Shown: one piece after another, positions 8,313 through 15,749 of the stretch | How the letters are laid out: every line of letters begins with the position of its first letter | How positions within the stretch are numbered: the first letter of the stretch is position 1 | Position numbers and translations under genes: made by a program | Source: JBEKHT01 sp050012135 | GTDB taxonomy: Bacteria; Chloroflexota; Anaerolineae; Anaerolineales; RBG-16-64-43 | NCBI GenBank assembly: GCA_050012135.1 | Contig: JBEKHT010000001.1 | Span: 98,024 to 162,023 of the forward strand | DNA: 64,000 nucleotides | Direction of reading: 5' to 3' | The notes under the pieces: generated by a model | Databases searched by the model: none | What the model saw: only the letters and a program-made list of their open reading frames with translations | What the model was told of the DNA's origin: nothing

Positions 8313-9098
8313 GTGCGGACAGGTGCCGTGACAAGCAAGCGATCGGATCCTGCAGAGGAAGGGGCTAAGGCCGTTCCGTCCGGGCTGCCGGAGAAGATCC
8401 CGCAGCACGTGGCGATCATCATGGACGGGAATGGCCGCTGGGCCAGCCAGCGCAACTTGCCCCGCTTGGCCGGGCATCGGGCGGGTACTGAGAACCTGCG
8501 GCGAGTGATCACCGCCTGCGTCGAGTTCGGCATTCACTACCTCACGCTATATGCCTTCTCTACCGAGAACTGGGGGCGGCCCGAAGACGAGGTCCAGGGC
8601 CTGCTCTCGATTCTGGAGGATGTTCTGGACCGCGAGCTCGCGGAACTAAATCGGGAAGGTGTTCAGCTTCGGCACATCGGTCGGCTGGACGGGATCAGCC
8701 CCCGCCTGCAGGGAAAGGTCCGGCAGGCCATCGAACGGACGAAGGGCAATCAACGTTTGGTGCTCAACGTAGCTTTCAACTACGGTGGGCGCGATGAAAT
8801 TGTCCAGGCCGTGCGGCGGATGATCGCGGATGGGGTCCGGGCCGATCAGGTGACCGAACCGTTGTTCAGCCAGTACTTGTTCACCGCGGGCACCCCCGAC
8901 CCGGATCTGATCATTCGCACCTCGGGCGAGCTGCGCATCAGCAACTTCCTCATCTGGCAATGCGCCTACGCCGAGTGGTACATTACCCCCGTCTATTGGC
9001 CCGACTTTGGCAAAGAGGAGCTGCGCCTAGCCCTCTGGGAATATAGCCAGAGGGAACGGCGCTTTGGCCGAGCGCCCACCGCTTGGGGCGCGTCCTAG
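8313..9098 (+). CDS. uppS: Isoprenyl transferase (undecaprenyl diphosphate synthase family)
   Basis: This cis-prenyltransferase makes the C55 lipid carrier for cell wall and surface polymers. The 261-residue sequence has HVAIIMDGNGRWA near residues 32-44, where the Asp is the catalytic residue. It continues with LPRLAGHRAGTENLRR near 49-64, LYAFSTENWGRP near 79-90, and the RTSGELRISNF signature near 205-215. The GTG start follows a GAGAGGT site, while no ATG is available before the conserved core. The first 30 residues are a non-conserved extension. The next gene, cdsA, begins 7 bases after the stop. Confidence 0.95.
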   Translation: MRTGAVTSKRSDPAEEGAKAVPSGLPEKIPQHVAIIMDGNGRWASQRNLPRLAGHRAGTENLRRVITACVEFGIHYLTLYAFSTENWGRPEDEVQGLLSILEDVLDRELAELNREGVQLRHIGRLDGISPRLQGKVRQAIERTKGNQRLVLNVAFNYGGRDEIVQAVRRMIADGVRADQVTEPLFSQYLFTAGTPDPDLIIRTSGELRISNFLIWQCAYAEWYITPVYWPDFGKEELRLALWEYSQRERRFGRAPTAWGAS

Positions 9099-9105
9099 AG
9101 GACTC

Positions 9106-9933
9106 ATGCTCCGGGATCGCATCGTCGTGGCGCTTCTGTTGTTGCCCGTTGCGCTTTGGCTGATCGTAATAGGGGGTCTTCCCTTTTGGGCCCTGGTGTC
9201 GATTTTCCTCGTCCTGGCGGGGATCGAGTACGGGCAGCTTTTTGAACATGTAGGCCTGAGACCGAGCTCCTGGCTGATGGCGGCAGGCATTCTGGCCATT
9301 ACGGCGATGCGCGCCTGGGCTGGTTTTGACCATGTCGGTATTCTCCTGCTGCTCATCACCCAGGGGGCACTGCTCTGGTACCTGATCCAGTACGAGCGCG
9401 GGGCCTCCCGCTCGGGGAGCGAGTTTGCGGTAACCCTGGGTGCAATCCTCTATGTCGGCTGGCTGGGGGCCTACCTGGTTTCCCTCAGGGCCCTGCCCGA
9501 CGGGACGTGGTGGTTCCTGATCGTCATGCCCGCGATTTGGCTTGGCGATTCCTTGGCCTTCTCCATCGGGCGCCGCTTTGGCCGGCACCGCATGACGCCT
9601 CGTCTGAGTCCAAGGAAGACCTGGGAGGGCTACCTCGGGTCGGTCCTGGGGGGTGCTCTGGGCGGGGGCGGGTTGGCTCTCGTCTGGCAGATTGCCGCCC
9701 GGCCAGCCAGTGGATTGCGCCCGCTCAGCGGCCTACTGATCGGAGGCTTGGTGGGGGCACTGGCCCCGCTGGGCGACCTGGCCATCAGCATGATCAAGCG
9801 CGAGGCCGGAGTCAAGGATTCGGGGACCCTCCTCCCAGGACACGGTGGCGCGCTAGATCGGATTGATTCCTGGATTGTCGCCGCCTCCGTCGGGTACTAC
9901 CTCGTCGTGAGTATCGCCCCGCTCTTCCACTGA
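9106..9933 (+). CDS. cdsA: Phosphatidate cytidylyltransferase
   Basis: CdsA forms CDP-diacylglycerol from phosphatidate and CTP, the branch point of phospholipid synthesis. The 275-residue integral membrane protein has about eight hydrophobic helices. The C-terminal family signature is intact, with MIKREAGVKDSG near residues 227-238 followed by LLPGHGGALDRIDS near 240-253. This is the usual last gene of an rpsB-tsf-pyrH-frr-uppS-cdsA series. The start at 9106 was chosen because it gives a short basic N-terminus right before the first membrane helix. Confidence 0.95.
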   Translation: MLRDRIVVALLLLPVALWLIVIGGLPFWALVSIFLVLAGIEYGQLFEHVGLRPSSWLMAAGILAITAMRAWAGFDHVGILLLLITQGALLWYLIQYERGASRSGSEFAVTLGAILYVGWLGAYLVSLRALPDGTWWFLIVMPAIWLGDSLAFSIGRRFGRHRMTPRLSPRKTWEGYLGSVLGGALGGGGLALVWQIAARPASGLRPLSGLLIGGLVGALAPLGDLAISMIKREAGVKDSGTLLPGHGGALDRIDSWIVAASVGYYLVVSIAPLFH

Positions 9934-10414
9934 TCCCGACGGTCCCCCTCAAGTCGGCCGAGGCCGACCCCTCCCATAGCAGATCGACGAGAGGGCAAAG
10001 CGCCTGCCCCCAAAAAGGGAGCGTGTTTGGCGCCGGGGGAGGGAGACATCCAAACCCCGTGCGCGGCAGGCCGTCGCCAGCCGGGCCTCCTCGAAAGCAG
10101 CGCACGCGCAGAGGGCGGGTCGGCTGGCGCAGGGGGGTCAGAGCCAAACCGCCGGGGCTGAACGGATGAGCCCCGGAGCGCCAAGCCGTCAGGAGAGATT
10201 CGGGACTGAGCGGGTCAACCCGAGAAAAACAACAGGTGAAACGATGGAGGCTCCAACGCAGGGCGTCTCACTGCCCAGACCCAGCGAGATCCCGCCTCGC
10301 AGCCGACCCGGCAAGCCCCAGCGGATGCCAGAAGCAGAAAGAGATCGCTCCTGCCTCGGCTTCAGAGGATCGAGCCGAGGCTAGCCCTCGAGGTAGGCGC
10401 GCCCGCCTGCGGCT
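9934..10414. other. Gene-free, hairpin-rich region of unknown role
   Basis: No convincing reading frame lies in these 481 bases. On the plus strand I can see several exact stems: GTCGGC/GCCGAC at 9953-9968 with a CGAG loop; a 9-bp stem CGCCAGCCG at 10075-10083 with CGGCTGGCG at 10121-10129; an 8-bp stem CCGGGGCT at 10152-10159 with AGCCCCGG at 10169-10176; CGGG/CCCG with a TCAA loop at 10211-10222; and a 9-bp stem GCCTCGGCT at 10353-10361 with AGCCGAGGC at 10373-10381. None is followed by a T-run. The conserved cores of RNase P RNA, tmRNA and SRP RNA are absent. It may be a structured RNA, or only the convergent 3' ends of cdsA and the FHA gene. Confidence 0.4.
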
Positions 10415-10963
10415 CTAGGGAGTGGGACAGCCCATGCCGAACCAAGCGCAATACAGGTTGTTGGTGTCGATGTAATAGAGGACCGCCACGAGGACCACGA
10501 CAATCACGATTACCAAACAGCCGCAGCCGATCAGGAGATTGCGCGTGGTGTGGCTTTTCTTCTCAGGAGCGATGCCCGCGGCCGGCGTTGGCGGTGGCGG
10601 TGGGGGCACCGCCTGCACAGGCATCTTGGCTACCGAGGCCGCCACCGTGGCCCCTACCCCCTCGCCCTCAAAGGAGAAAACCACGTTTTCGCCAAGGGTG
10701 ACCTCGTCACCCGGGCTAAGCATGCGCTGCCCGGTGATGCGCTGTTTGTTGACGAAGGTCCCATTGGTCGAGCCCAGGTCTTCCAGCATGTAGGTGCCCT
10801 GCTTGCTGGTCAGCCGTGAGTGTGAACGCGAGATCTCTGGGTCGGGGATGACGATGTCCGCCGAGGCCTCGCGACCGATCGTAATGCTATCCTTCGTGAG
10901 CTCGTAGACCTTTCCTGGGGTGGGACCGCTGCGCATGACAAGACGTTGGCGTTCGCTGGACAT
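10415..10963 (-). CDS. FHA-domain protein with C-terminal membrane anchor
   Basis: The protein has 182 residues. An FHA phosphothreonine-binding domain spans about residues 10-97, with the invariant pattern IGR near 28-30, SRSHSRL near 45-51 and STNGTFV near 64-70. A proline-rich linker (a run of seven Pro) and one strong transmembrane helix near 143-166 follow. A short outside tail contains two Cys. The ATG at 10963 has a perfect GGAGG site six bases upstream, which decides the start over longer upstream alternatives. FHA proteins read Ser/Thr kinase signals, but no kinase lies nearby, so the partner is unknown. Confidence 0.85.
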   Translation of the reverse strand: MSSERQRLVMRSGPTPGKVYELTKDSITIGREASADIVIPDPEISRSHSRLTSKQGTYMLEDLGSTNGTFVNKQRITGQRMLSPGDEVTLGENVVFSFEGEGVGATVAASVAKMPVQAVPPPPPPTPAAGIAPEKKSHTTRNLLIGCGCLVIVIVVVLVAVLYYIDTNNLYCAWFGMGCPTP

Positions 10964-11095
10964 TTCGTCCTCCGGGTTTTTGAGCTTGCAGCGAGTGTAC
11001 ATGGACTTGAAGGCGGAGTCAACTGAGGTCGCCATAGGCGGAGTGTTCGCCAAGGCGGCTGGCTGGGCTTGGCCCGTGACGGAATCCGCTTCGTC

Positions 11096-11123
11096 TTGAC
11101 AGAGGGCTCGGATTGCCGATAAT
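11096..11123 (+). promoter_or_regulatory. Promoter of the pheST T-box leader
   Basis: A perfect TTGACA at 11096-11101 is followed after 16 bases by GATAAT at 11118-11123. The predicted transcript starts near 11130, some 330 bases before pheS, which fits a T-box leader. Confidence 0.75.
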
Positions 11124-11129
11124 GAGGTC

Positions 11130-11446
11130 AAAAGCAAAGGCCTTGACGGAGGAAAGTAAACTGCTGGGGGTTGCCAGGGAGGCCGAGGTCATGACTGGGA
11201 GCCCGGCCCAACCGCAGGCAGTTGAAGTTCCCTCCCGAGCCGTTCAGGTGGACCGCGTCGTCTTCGGGCGCGTAGTCTGAGCCGGTGCTCGGCCGTTACC
11301 CGAGAAGGCCCTCTCCCGGAGGAGACGGCAGGTGATCCGGGCGGGGGATGCGGAGCGAGTTGGGCCCGTTGCAGCGGCTGGGGTCCGACTAACCAGGGTG
11401 GTACCGCGGGTCTTGATCCCGTCCCTGATTGGACGGGATTTTGTTT
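11130..11446 (+). promoter_or_regulatory. T-box riboswitch, Phe-specific, upstream of pheST
   Basis: The diagnostic T-box AGGGTGGTACCGCG lies at 11395-11408. Stem I can be built by hand: GGAGG at 11148-11152 pairs with CCTCC at 11231-11235, and AACTGC at 11159-11164 pairs with GCAGTT at 11218-11223. Together these close an internal loop whose 5' strand is AAAGTA (11153-11158) and whose 3' strand is GAAGTTC (11224-11230). The last three bases are TTC, a Phe codon in the specifier position. Uncharged tRNA-Phe would pair with TTC and the T-box bulge, favouring the antiterminator over the terminator at 11416-11446. The specificity therefore matches the downstream pheS and pheT. Confidence 0.93.
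11416..11446 (+). terminator. Regulated intrinsic terminator of the T-box leader
   Basis: A perfect 9-bp stem, ATCCCGTCC at 11416-11424 and GGACGGGAT at 11431-11439, has a 6-base loop and is followed by TTTGTTT. CCCT at 11423-11426 can instead pair with AGGG of the T-box, which gives the antiterminator. Confidence 0.92.
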
Positions 11447-11460
11447 GCTGTGGAGGCTCG

Positions 11461-12486
11461 ATGATTGAGCAACTCGACCGAATGGAGCAGGAGGCGATTG
11501 CGGCCTTGAGTTTCGTGCGGGTAAGAGATGACCTGACGGTCTGGCGCGGAGCCTATCTGGGTCGCAGTTCAAAGCTCATGATCTTCATTGGTGATCTGGG
11601 CGAGCTCTCGAGTTCGGATCGACCGACCTTGGGACGACGAGCCAACGAGGTCAAGCGGCGGTTGGAGGAAGCCTATCAGTCCAAGCTAGAGGAGCTCCAC
11701 CGCCAGGTGCTGGAGCGGACGCTCCACGAGGAGAGACTGGACGTCACCTTACCCGGGCGCCCGCCTGCGCGCGGTCGACTCCACCCCTCCACCCAAATCG
11801 TACGCCGAATCACTTCGGTCTGGGCCGACATGGGCTTCCAAGTCTACCGCAGCCGCGAGGTCGAGACGGACGAGTACAATTTCGGACTGCTCAACATGCC
11901 TCCTGATCATCCAGCGCGCGATCAATGGGACACTTTCTATACGACGGTTCCCAACATTATCCTTAGAACTCACACCTCTCCTGGGCAGATGCACGTCATG
12001 CGCGAGTGCGCGCCCGAGCCGATCCGGGTGGTCCTGCCGGGAATGTGCTACCGCTACGAGCAGATTACCGCTCGTTCCGAGATCCAGTTCAATCAGGTCG
12101 AGGGACTTGCGGTCGGGCACCAGATCACCTTCGCCAACCTCAAAGGGACCCTCTCGGATTTCGCCCGCCGCATGTTCGGCCCTTCCGTCCGATCCCGCTT
12201 CCGGGCAGACTACTTCCCGTTCACCGAGCCCAGCGCCGAGATGGATGTGGAGTGCTTTGTCTGCGGGGGTCAGGGATGCGCCGTCTGTAAGCACAGCGGT
12301 TGGCTGGAGATTCTGGGAGCCGGAATGGTGCATCCGAATGTCTTGCGCAACGGGGGCTACGACCCGAGGCATTTCTCGGGCTTTGCCTTCGGCCTGGGAC
12401 CGGAGCGGATCGCGATGTTGCGCTACGGCATCGGGGACATCCGTTCCTTCTGGGCCAACGACCTGCGCTTTCTGGAGCAGTTCTGA
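11461..12486 (+). CDS. pheS: Phenylalanyl-tRNA synthetase alpha subunit
   Basis: PheS carries the class II catalytic core of the alpha2-beta2 enzyme that charges tRNA-Phe. The 341-residue length is normal. An N-terminal coiled-coil arm (about residues 1-95) is followed by HPSTQIVRRI near 114-123 and by motif 2 around RTHTSP near 172 and CYRYEQITARSEIQFNQVEG near 197. The Cys-rich stretch CFVCGGQGCAVC near 263-274 and the motif 3 region FAFGLGPERIAMLRYGI near 311-327 complete the set. The gene is placed directly after the Phe T-box terminator, and a GGAGG site lies 6 bases before the ATG. Confidence 0.97.
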   Translation: MIEQLDRMEQEAIAALSFVRVRDDLTVWRGAYLGRSSKLMIFIGDLGELSSSDRPTLGRRANEVKRRLEEAYQSKLEELHRQVLERTLHEERLDVTLPGRPPARGRLHPSTQIVRRITSVWADMGFQVYRSREVETDEYNFGLLNMPPDHPARDQWDTFYTTVPNIILRTHTSPGQMHVMRECAPEPIRVVLPGMCYRYEQITARSEIQFNQVEGLAVGHQITFANLKGTLSDFARRMFGPSVRSRFRADYFPFTEPSAEMDVECFVCGGQGCAVCKHSGWLEILGAGMVHPNVLRNGGYDPRHFSGFAFGLGPERIAMLRYGIGDIRSFWANDLRFLEQF

Positions 12487-12535
12487 GACCGGGCGGACCG
12501 AGCCGCAGCCTATTGGAGTGATGGGAGTCTTGCTC

Positions 12536-15178
12536 ATGGATGTTCCTCTTTCGTGGCTGAAGGAGTATGTGCGCATCGACCTTTCCCCAGCAGAGATTGC
12601 TCGACGCTTGACCTTTGCCGGGCTGGAGGTCGAGGCCGTCGACACTCTTGGGGTGAAGCGGGATCGGTCCGCCTCGGCGGCCGAGGAAAGCTTGATGCCT
12701 CCCCCCTCCGGGGCCCGATACGGGGACCTCGTTTGGGACCGCGAGAAGATTGTGGTGGGGGAGGTGTTGGAGGTGCTGCCTCATCCCAATGCCGACCGAT
12801 TGGTGCTTTGCCGCCTTGGAGATGGGCAGGCTATCCACACGGTGCTGACGGGAGCCCCCAACCTTTTTCCCTACAAAGGACTGGGGCCCCTCCCCAGCCC
12901 CCTGAAAGTCGCCTACGCCCGCGAAGGAGCCGAGCTGTATGACGGCCACCAGCCGGGGTGGGTCGTGACCGTCCTGCGCCGCATGAAGATCCGCGGGGTC
13001 GACTCCTACTCGATGATCTGTTCGGAGAAGGAACTGGGAATCTCGGACGAGCATGAGGGGGTCTTGATCCTGCCTGAGGAGGCCCCTACGGGCAGGCCCC
13101 TGGCGGACTACCTGGGGGAAGTGATCTTCTCGATCAAGATCAATCCCAACATGGCGCGCAATGCGTCCATCCTTGGAATTGCGCGCGAACTCGGGGCGCT
13201 CACCGGCCGCAAGGCCAGAAGGCCTCCTTTGGCGTACCGGGCTCAGGGTTCGAGCCTGAAGCCTGAACTGCAAATCCGGATTCAAAGGCCTGACTTGAAC
13301 CCGCGCTTTACCGCCGCCCTGATCCGCGGGGTGGAGATTGGACCCAGCCCGTTCTGGATGCAATGGCGGTTGCAGCGGGCAGGGATGCGACCGATCAACA
13401 ACGTCGTGGATATCACGAACTACGTCATGCTTGAGATGGGTCAGCCCCTGCATGCCTTCGATTGGGATGTGCTCATTCGGCGAGCGGAAGGCGGGCCGGT
13501 GACCATCCGGACGCGTCTCCCCAAACCGGATGAAAGGCTCTTGACCCTGGATGGACAAAGCCGGGCCCTGGATGAATTCACCCTCCTGGTCTGTGATGAG
13601 CGAGGGCCCCTTTCGATTGCGGGAGTGATGGGCGGCGCAGAGTCCGAGGTCTCCAACGGAACCGCGAACGTCCTGCTGGAGGGAGCTTCGTGGGACTACC
13701 TGAGCATTCGTCGCACGGTGCAGGCCCAGAAACTCCCCTCCGAGGCGGCCTTTCGGTTTTCGCGGGGAGTGCATCCGGCGATGACCCTCCGCGCCGTGGC
13801 CAGGGCGGCCGAGCTGATGCGGAAGTTCGCCGGGGGAACGATTGCGAGGGACATCGCAGACGTCTATCCGCGCAAAGCCCCTGTGGTCCAGGTCGACCTG
13901 CCCCTGGGCGAGGTCGCGCGGATCCTGGGTGTTTCGATCCCTGCCGCTGCCGTGACGCGCATTCTCAAGAGCTTGGAGTTTGAGGTGGAGCCGGTCCGGC
14001 CGCGGTCCCGTCGCGGACGCACAGGCCGGGATCGCCCTCCCCGATCCGAGTCGAGCCTTCCGGCCCTGCGCGTAACGGTCCCCGACCACCGCCTCGATAT
14101 CGGCCGGGAGGTCGTGGGTCAGGCGGATCTCATTGAGGAGATTGCGCGCATCTACGGCTACGAGCGACTGCCCGAGGCCCAGATGGCCGACTCTCTGCCT
14201 GCCCAGCGCGGCAACCTAAGGCTGGAACAGGAGGAGAGAGCCCGGGATGTCTTGGTCGCCCTGGGGCTCCAGGAGGTGGTGACCTACCGCCTCACCACGA
14301 GGGAGCGCGAGGCCCTCTTTGAGCGCGGACCGGCGCCGGCGGAGGATTACATCACGCTGGCCAACCCAATCGCCCCCGATCGGACCGTGCTGCGCCGCTC
14401 GTTGCTCGCCAGTCTGCTGGAAGTTGCTGCCCGCAATTCGATCCAGCGGGACTCCCTTCAAGCTTTCGAAGTCGGCCCCGTCTTCCATCCCCGCAAGGAG
14501 GATCTTCCGGAGGAAGCTGTGCGCCTGGCCATCCTCATGTACGGGCCGAGGCAGCCTTTGTTCTGGCAATCCGGGGACCGAGGGCCGGTTGATTTCTATG
14601 ATTTGAAAGGGGTGGTGGAAGCCTGGGCCGAGGCCTTGCATTTGCCGGAGCTGAGATTTGAGAACGAAAGGTTGCCCTGCTTCCATCCGGGCAAATGTGC
14701 GGGCATACTCATCTCCCAGGAAAAGGTTGGTGTTCTGGGCGAACTGCACCCCGAAGTCGTCGAGCGGTTGGGCCTTCCCTTCCAGAAGGTACCGGGGGCC
14801 GAGATCGACTTCGATGCCCTGCGGGCCTTTCTGCCTGAGCGGTATTCTCTGCGACCCGTTACCGCCTTCCCGCCGGTCCTCGAGGACTTGGCCGTGATCG
14901 TGCCCGAGGACACACCGGCCGAGCGCCTAATCGAGGTCATCCGCCGGGCGGCGGGGAATCTGCTGCATGAGGTGCGCATCTTTGACGTGTACCGCGGGGG
15001 ACAGGTGGGGGAGGGGATGAAGAGCTTGGCCTTCTCCCTGGTCTACCAGGCGCCCGACCGCACGCTCACCGATGCGGAGGCGGCCCGGGTGCGCGAGGAG
15101 ATCATTCAGGCACTCGGCAAAGAGCTCGGTGCAAGGTTGCGCGGGCCGACGCCGGAGCGAGCCTCCCCGGCCAGTTGA
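12536..15178 (+). CDS. pheT: Phenylalanyl-tRNA synthetase beta subunit
   Basis: PheT supplies tRNA binding and the editing site. The 880-residue protein has an N-terminal tRNA-binding OB domain with PHPNADRLVLCRL near residues 83-95. The editing B3/B4 domain follows (RPINNVVDITNYVMLEMGQP near 285-304), then the B5 domain, the inactive catalytic-like domain, and a C-terminal FDX-ACB anticodon-binding domain. It is longer than the common 790-800 residues because of an insertion near residues 43-70 and a basic linker near 485-505. The start at 12536 has a GGGAG site eight bases upstream; the in-frame ATG at 12521 is too close to its own purines. Confidence 0.95.
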   Translation: MDVPLSWLKEYVRIDLSPAEIARRLTFAGLEVEAVDTLGVKRDRSASAAEESLMPPPSGARYGDLVWDREKIVVGEVLEVLPHPNADRLVLCRLGDGQAIHTVLTGAPNLFPYKGLGPLPSPLKVAYAREGAELYDGHQPGWVVTVLRRMKIRGVDSYSMICSEKELGISDEHEGVLILPEEAPTGRPLADYLGEVIFSIKINPNMARNASILGIARELGALTGRKARRPPLAYRAQGSSLKPELQIRIQRPDLNPRFTAALIRGVEIGPSPFWMQWRLQRAGMRPINNVVDITNYVMLEMGQPLHAFDWDVLIRRAEGGPVTIRTRLPKPDERLLTLDGQSRALDEFTLLVCDERGPLSIAGVMGGAESEVSNGTANVLLEGASWDYLSIRRTVQAQKLPSEAAFRFSRGVHPAMTLRAVARAAELMRKFAGGTIARDIADVYPRKAPVVQVDLPLGEVARILGVSIPAAAVTRILKSLEFEVEPVRPRSRRGRTGRDRPPRSESSLPALRVTVPDHRLDIGREVVGQADLIEEIARIYGYERLPEAQMADSLPAQRGNLRLEQEERARDVLVALGLQEVVTYRLTTREREALFERGPAPAEDYITLANPIAPDRTVLRRSLLASLLEVAARNSIQRDSLQAFEVGPVFHPRKEDLPEEAVRLAILMYGPRQPLFWQSGDRGPVDFYDLKGVVEAWAEALHLPELRFENERLPCFHPGKCAGILISQEKVGVLGELHPEVVERLGLPFQKVPGAEIDFDALRAFLPERYSLRPVTAFPPVLEDLAVIVPEDTPAERLIEVIRRAAGNLLHEVRIFDVYRGGQVGEGMKSLAFSLVYQAPDRTLTDAEAARVREEIIQALGKELGARLRGPTPERASPAS

Positions 15179-15183
15179 AACAG

Positions 15184-15209
15184 CGACGGCCCGTTCCCAC
15201 GGGCCGTCG
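15184..15209. terminator. Shared hairpin between convergent pheT and csp
   Basis: A 10-bp perfect stem (CGACGGCCCG and its complement) with a 6-base loop lies between the convergent stops of pheT and the cold-shock gene. There is no strong T-run on either side; on the minus strand a weak TGTTT follows. It probably serves both genes. Confidence 0.6.
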
Positions 15210-15236
15210 GTGCAGGCAAGCAAGGCGTGCCGTGTG

Positions 15237-15452
15237 CTATTTGGCGACTGGAATCACATTGGCCGCTTGCAACCCCTTGGGGCCGTTCTCGATCGAGAAC
15301 TCCACCTGCTGGCCTTCCTCCAGCTTCTTGTAGCCTTCCATCTGGATGGCCGAGAAGTGGACGAAGACATCCTCGCCACCTTCGCGGGCGATGAACCCAT
15401 AGCCCTTGGTGGCATTGAACCACTTGACTGTCCCGATGATCCTTTCAGACAT
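15237..15452 (-). CDS. Cold-shock domain protein (CspA family)
   Basis: The 71-residue protein is a single cold-shock OB fold that binds single-stranded RNA or DNA and melts RNA structure. RNP1 (KGYGFIAR) is near residues 16-23 and RNP2 (DVFVHFSAI) near 28-36. The ending QAANVIPVAK is typical. A GGAGG site lies nine bases before the ATG. The predicted promoter at 15596-15624 leaves a 5' leader of roughly 135 bases, a feature shared by cold-induced csp mRNAs elsewhere. Whether this gene is cold-induced cannot be told from sequence. Confidence 0.95.
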   Translation of the reverse strand: MSERIIGTVKWFNATKGYGFIAREGGEDVFVHFSAIQMEGYKKLEEGQQVEFSIENGPKGLQAANVIPVAK

Positions 15453-15595
15453 TGCCCTTTCCTCCTACTGCAGGGAGAGAAGATGTTCGCTTGCGGGGCG
15501 CAGCCAGCGGTGGAGTAAACAAGAAAAGCCGCCTGGGCCTTGCTCCAGGTCGGCCGGTGTTACATCCGTCCTAACTTCCGCGTCCCACAAAATGG

Positions 15596-15624
15596 ATCGT
15601 AGCACAGTCGGCCTGTCAAGTCAA
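15596..15624 (-). promoter_or_regulatory. Promoter of the cold-shock gene
   Basis: On the minus strand TTGACT (15624-15619) and TACGAT (15601-15596) are separated by 17 bases. The leader from about 15590 to 15453 is long for a 71-codon gene. Between this promoter and the end of the next gene at 15750 I see nothing else. Confidence 0.6.
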
Positions 15625-15749
15625 TAGCGCCCCCCAGCCTGTGTTATTGTTCTTTGAATCTGTCACCCTGCACCACCCAGCCAGCGGCGGTACCTTCCCT
15701 CGTCCCCTCCCGGAGCACCGCCTTCGGTTTGGCCTGCGACCCCTTCCCC

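Noticed and set aside
9934..10414. RNase P RNA or tmRNA in the hairpin-rich gap.
   Set aside because: I searched both strands by eye for the universal RNase P cores (GAGGAAAGTCC and ACAGAA) and for tmRNA ends and found neither.
12221..14089. 622-codon minus-strand open frame across pheS and pheT.
   Set aside because: Antisense shadow of well-supported synthetase genes with no recognisable motif.
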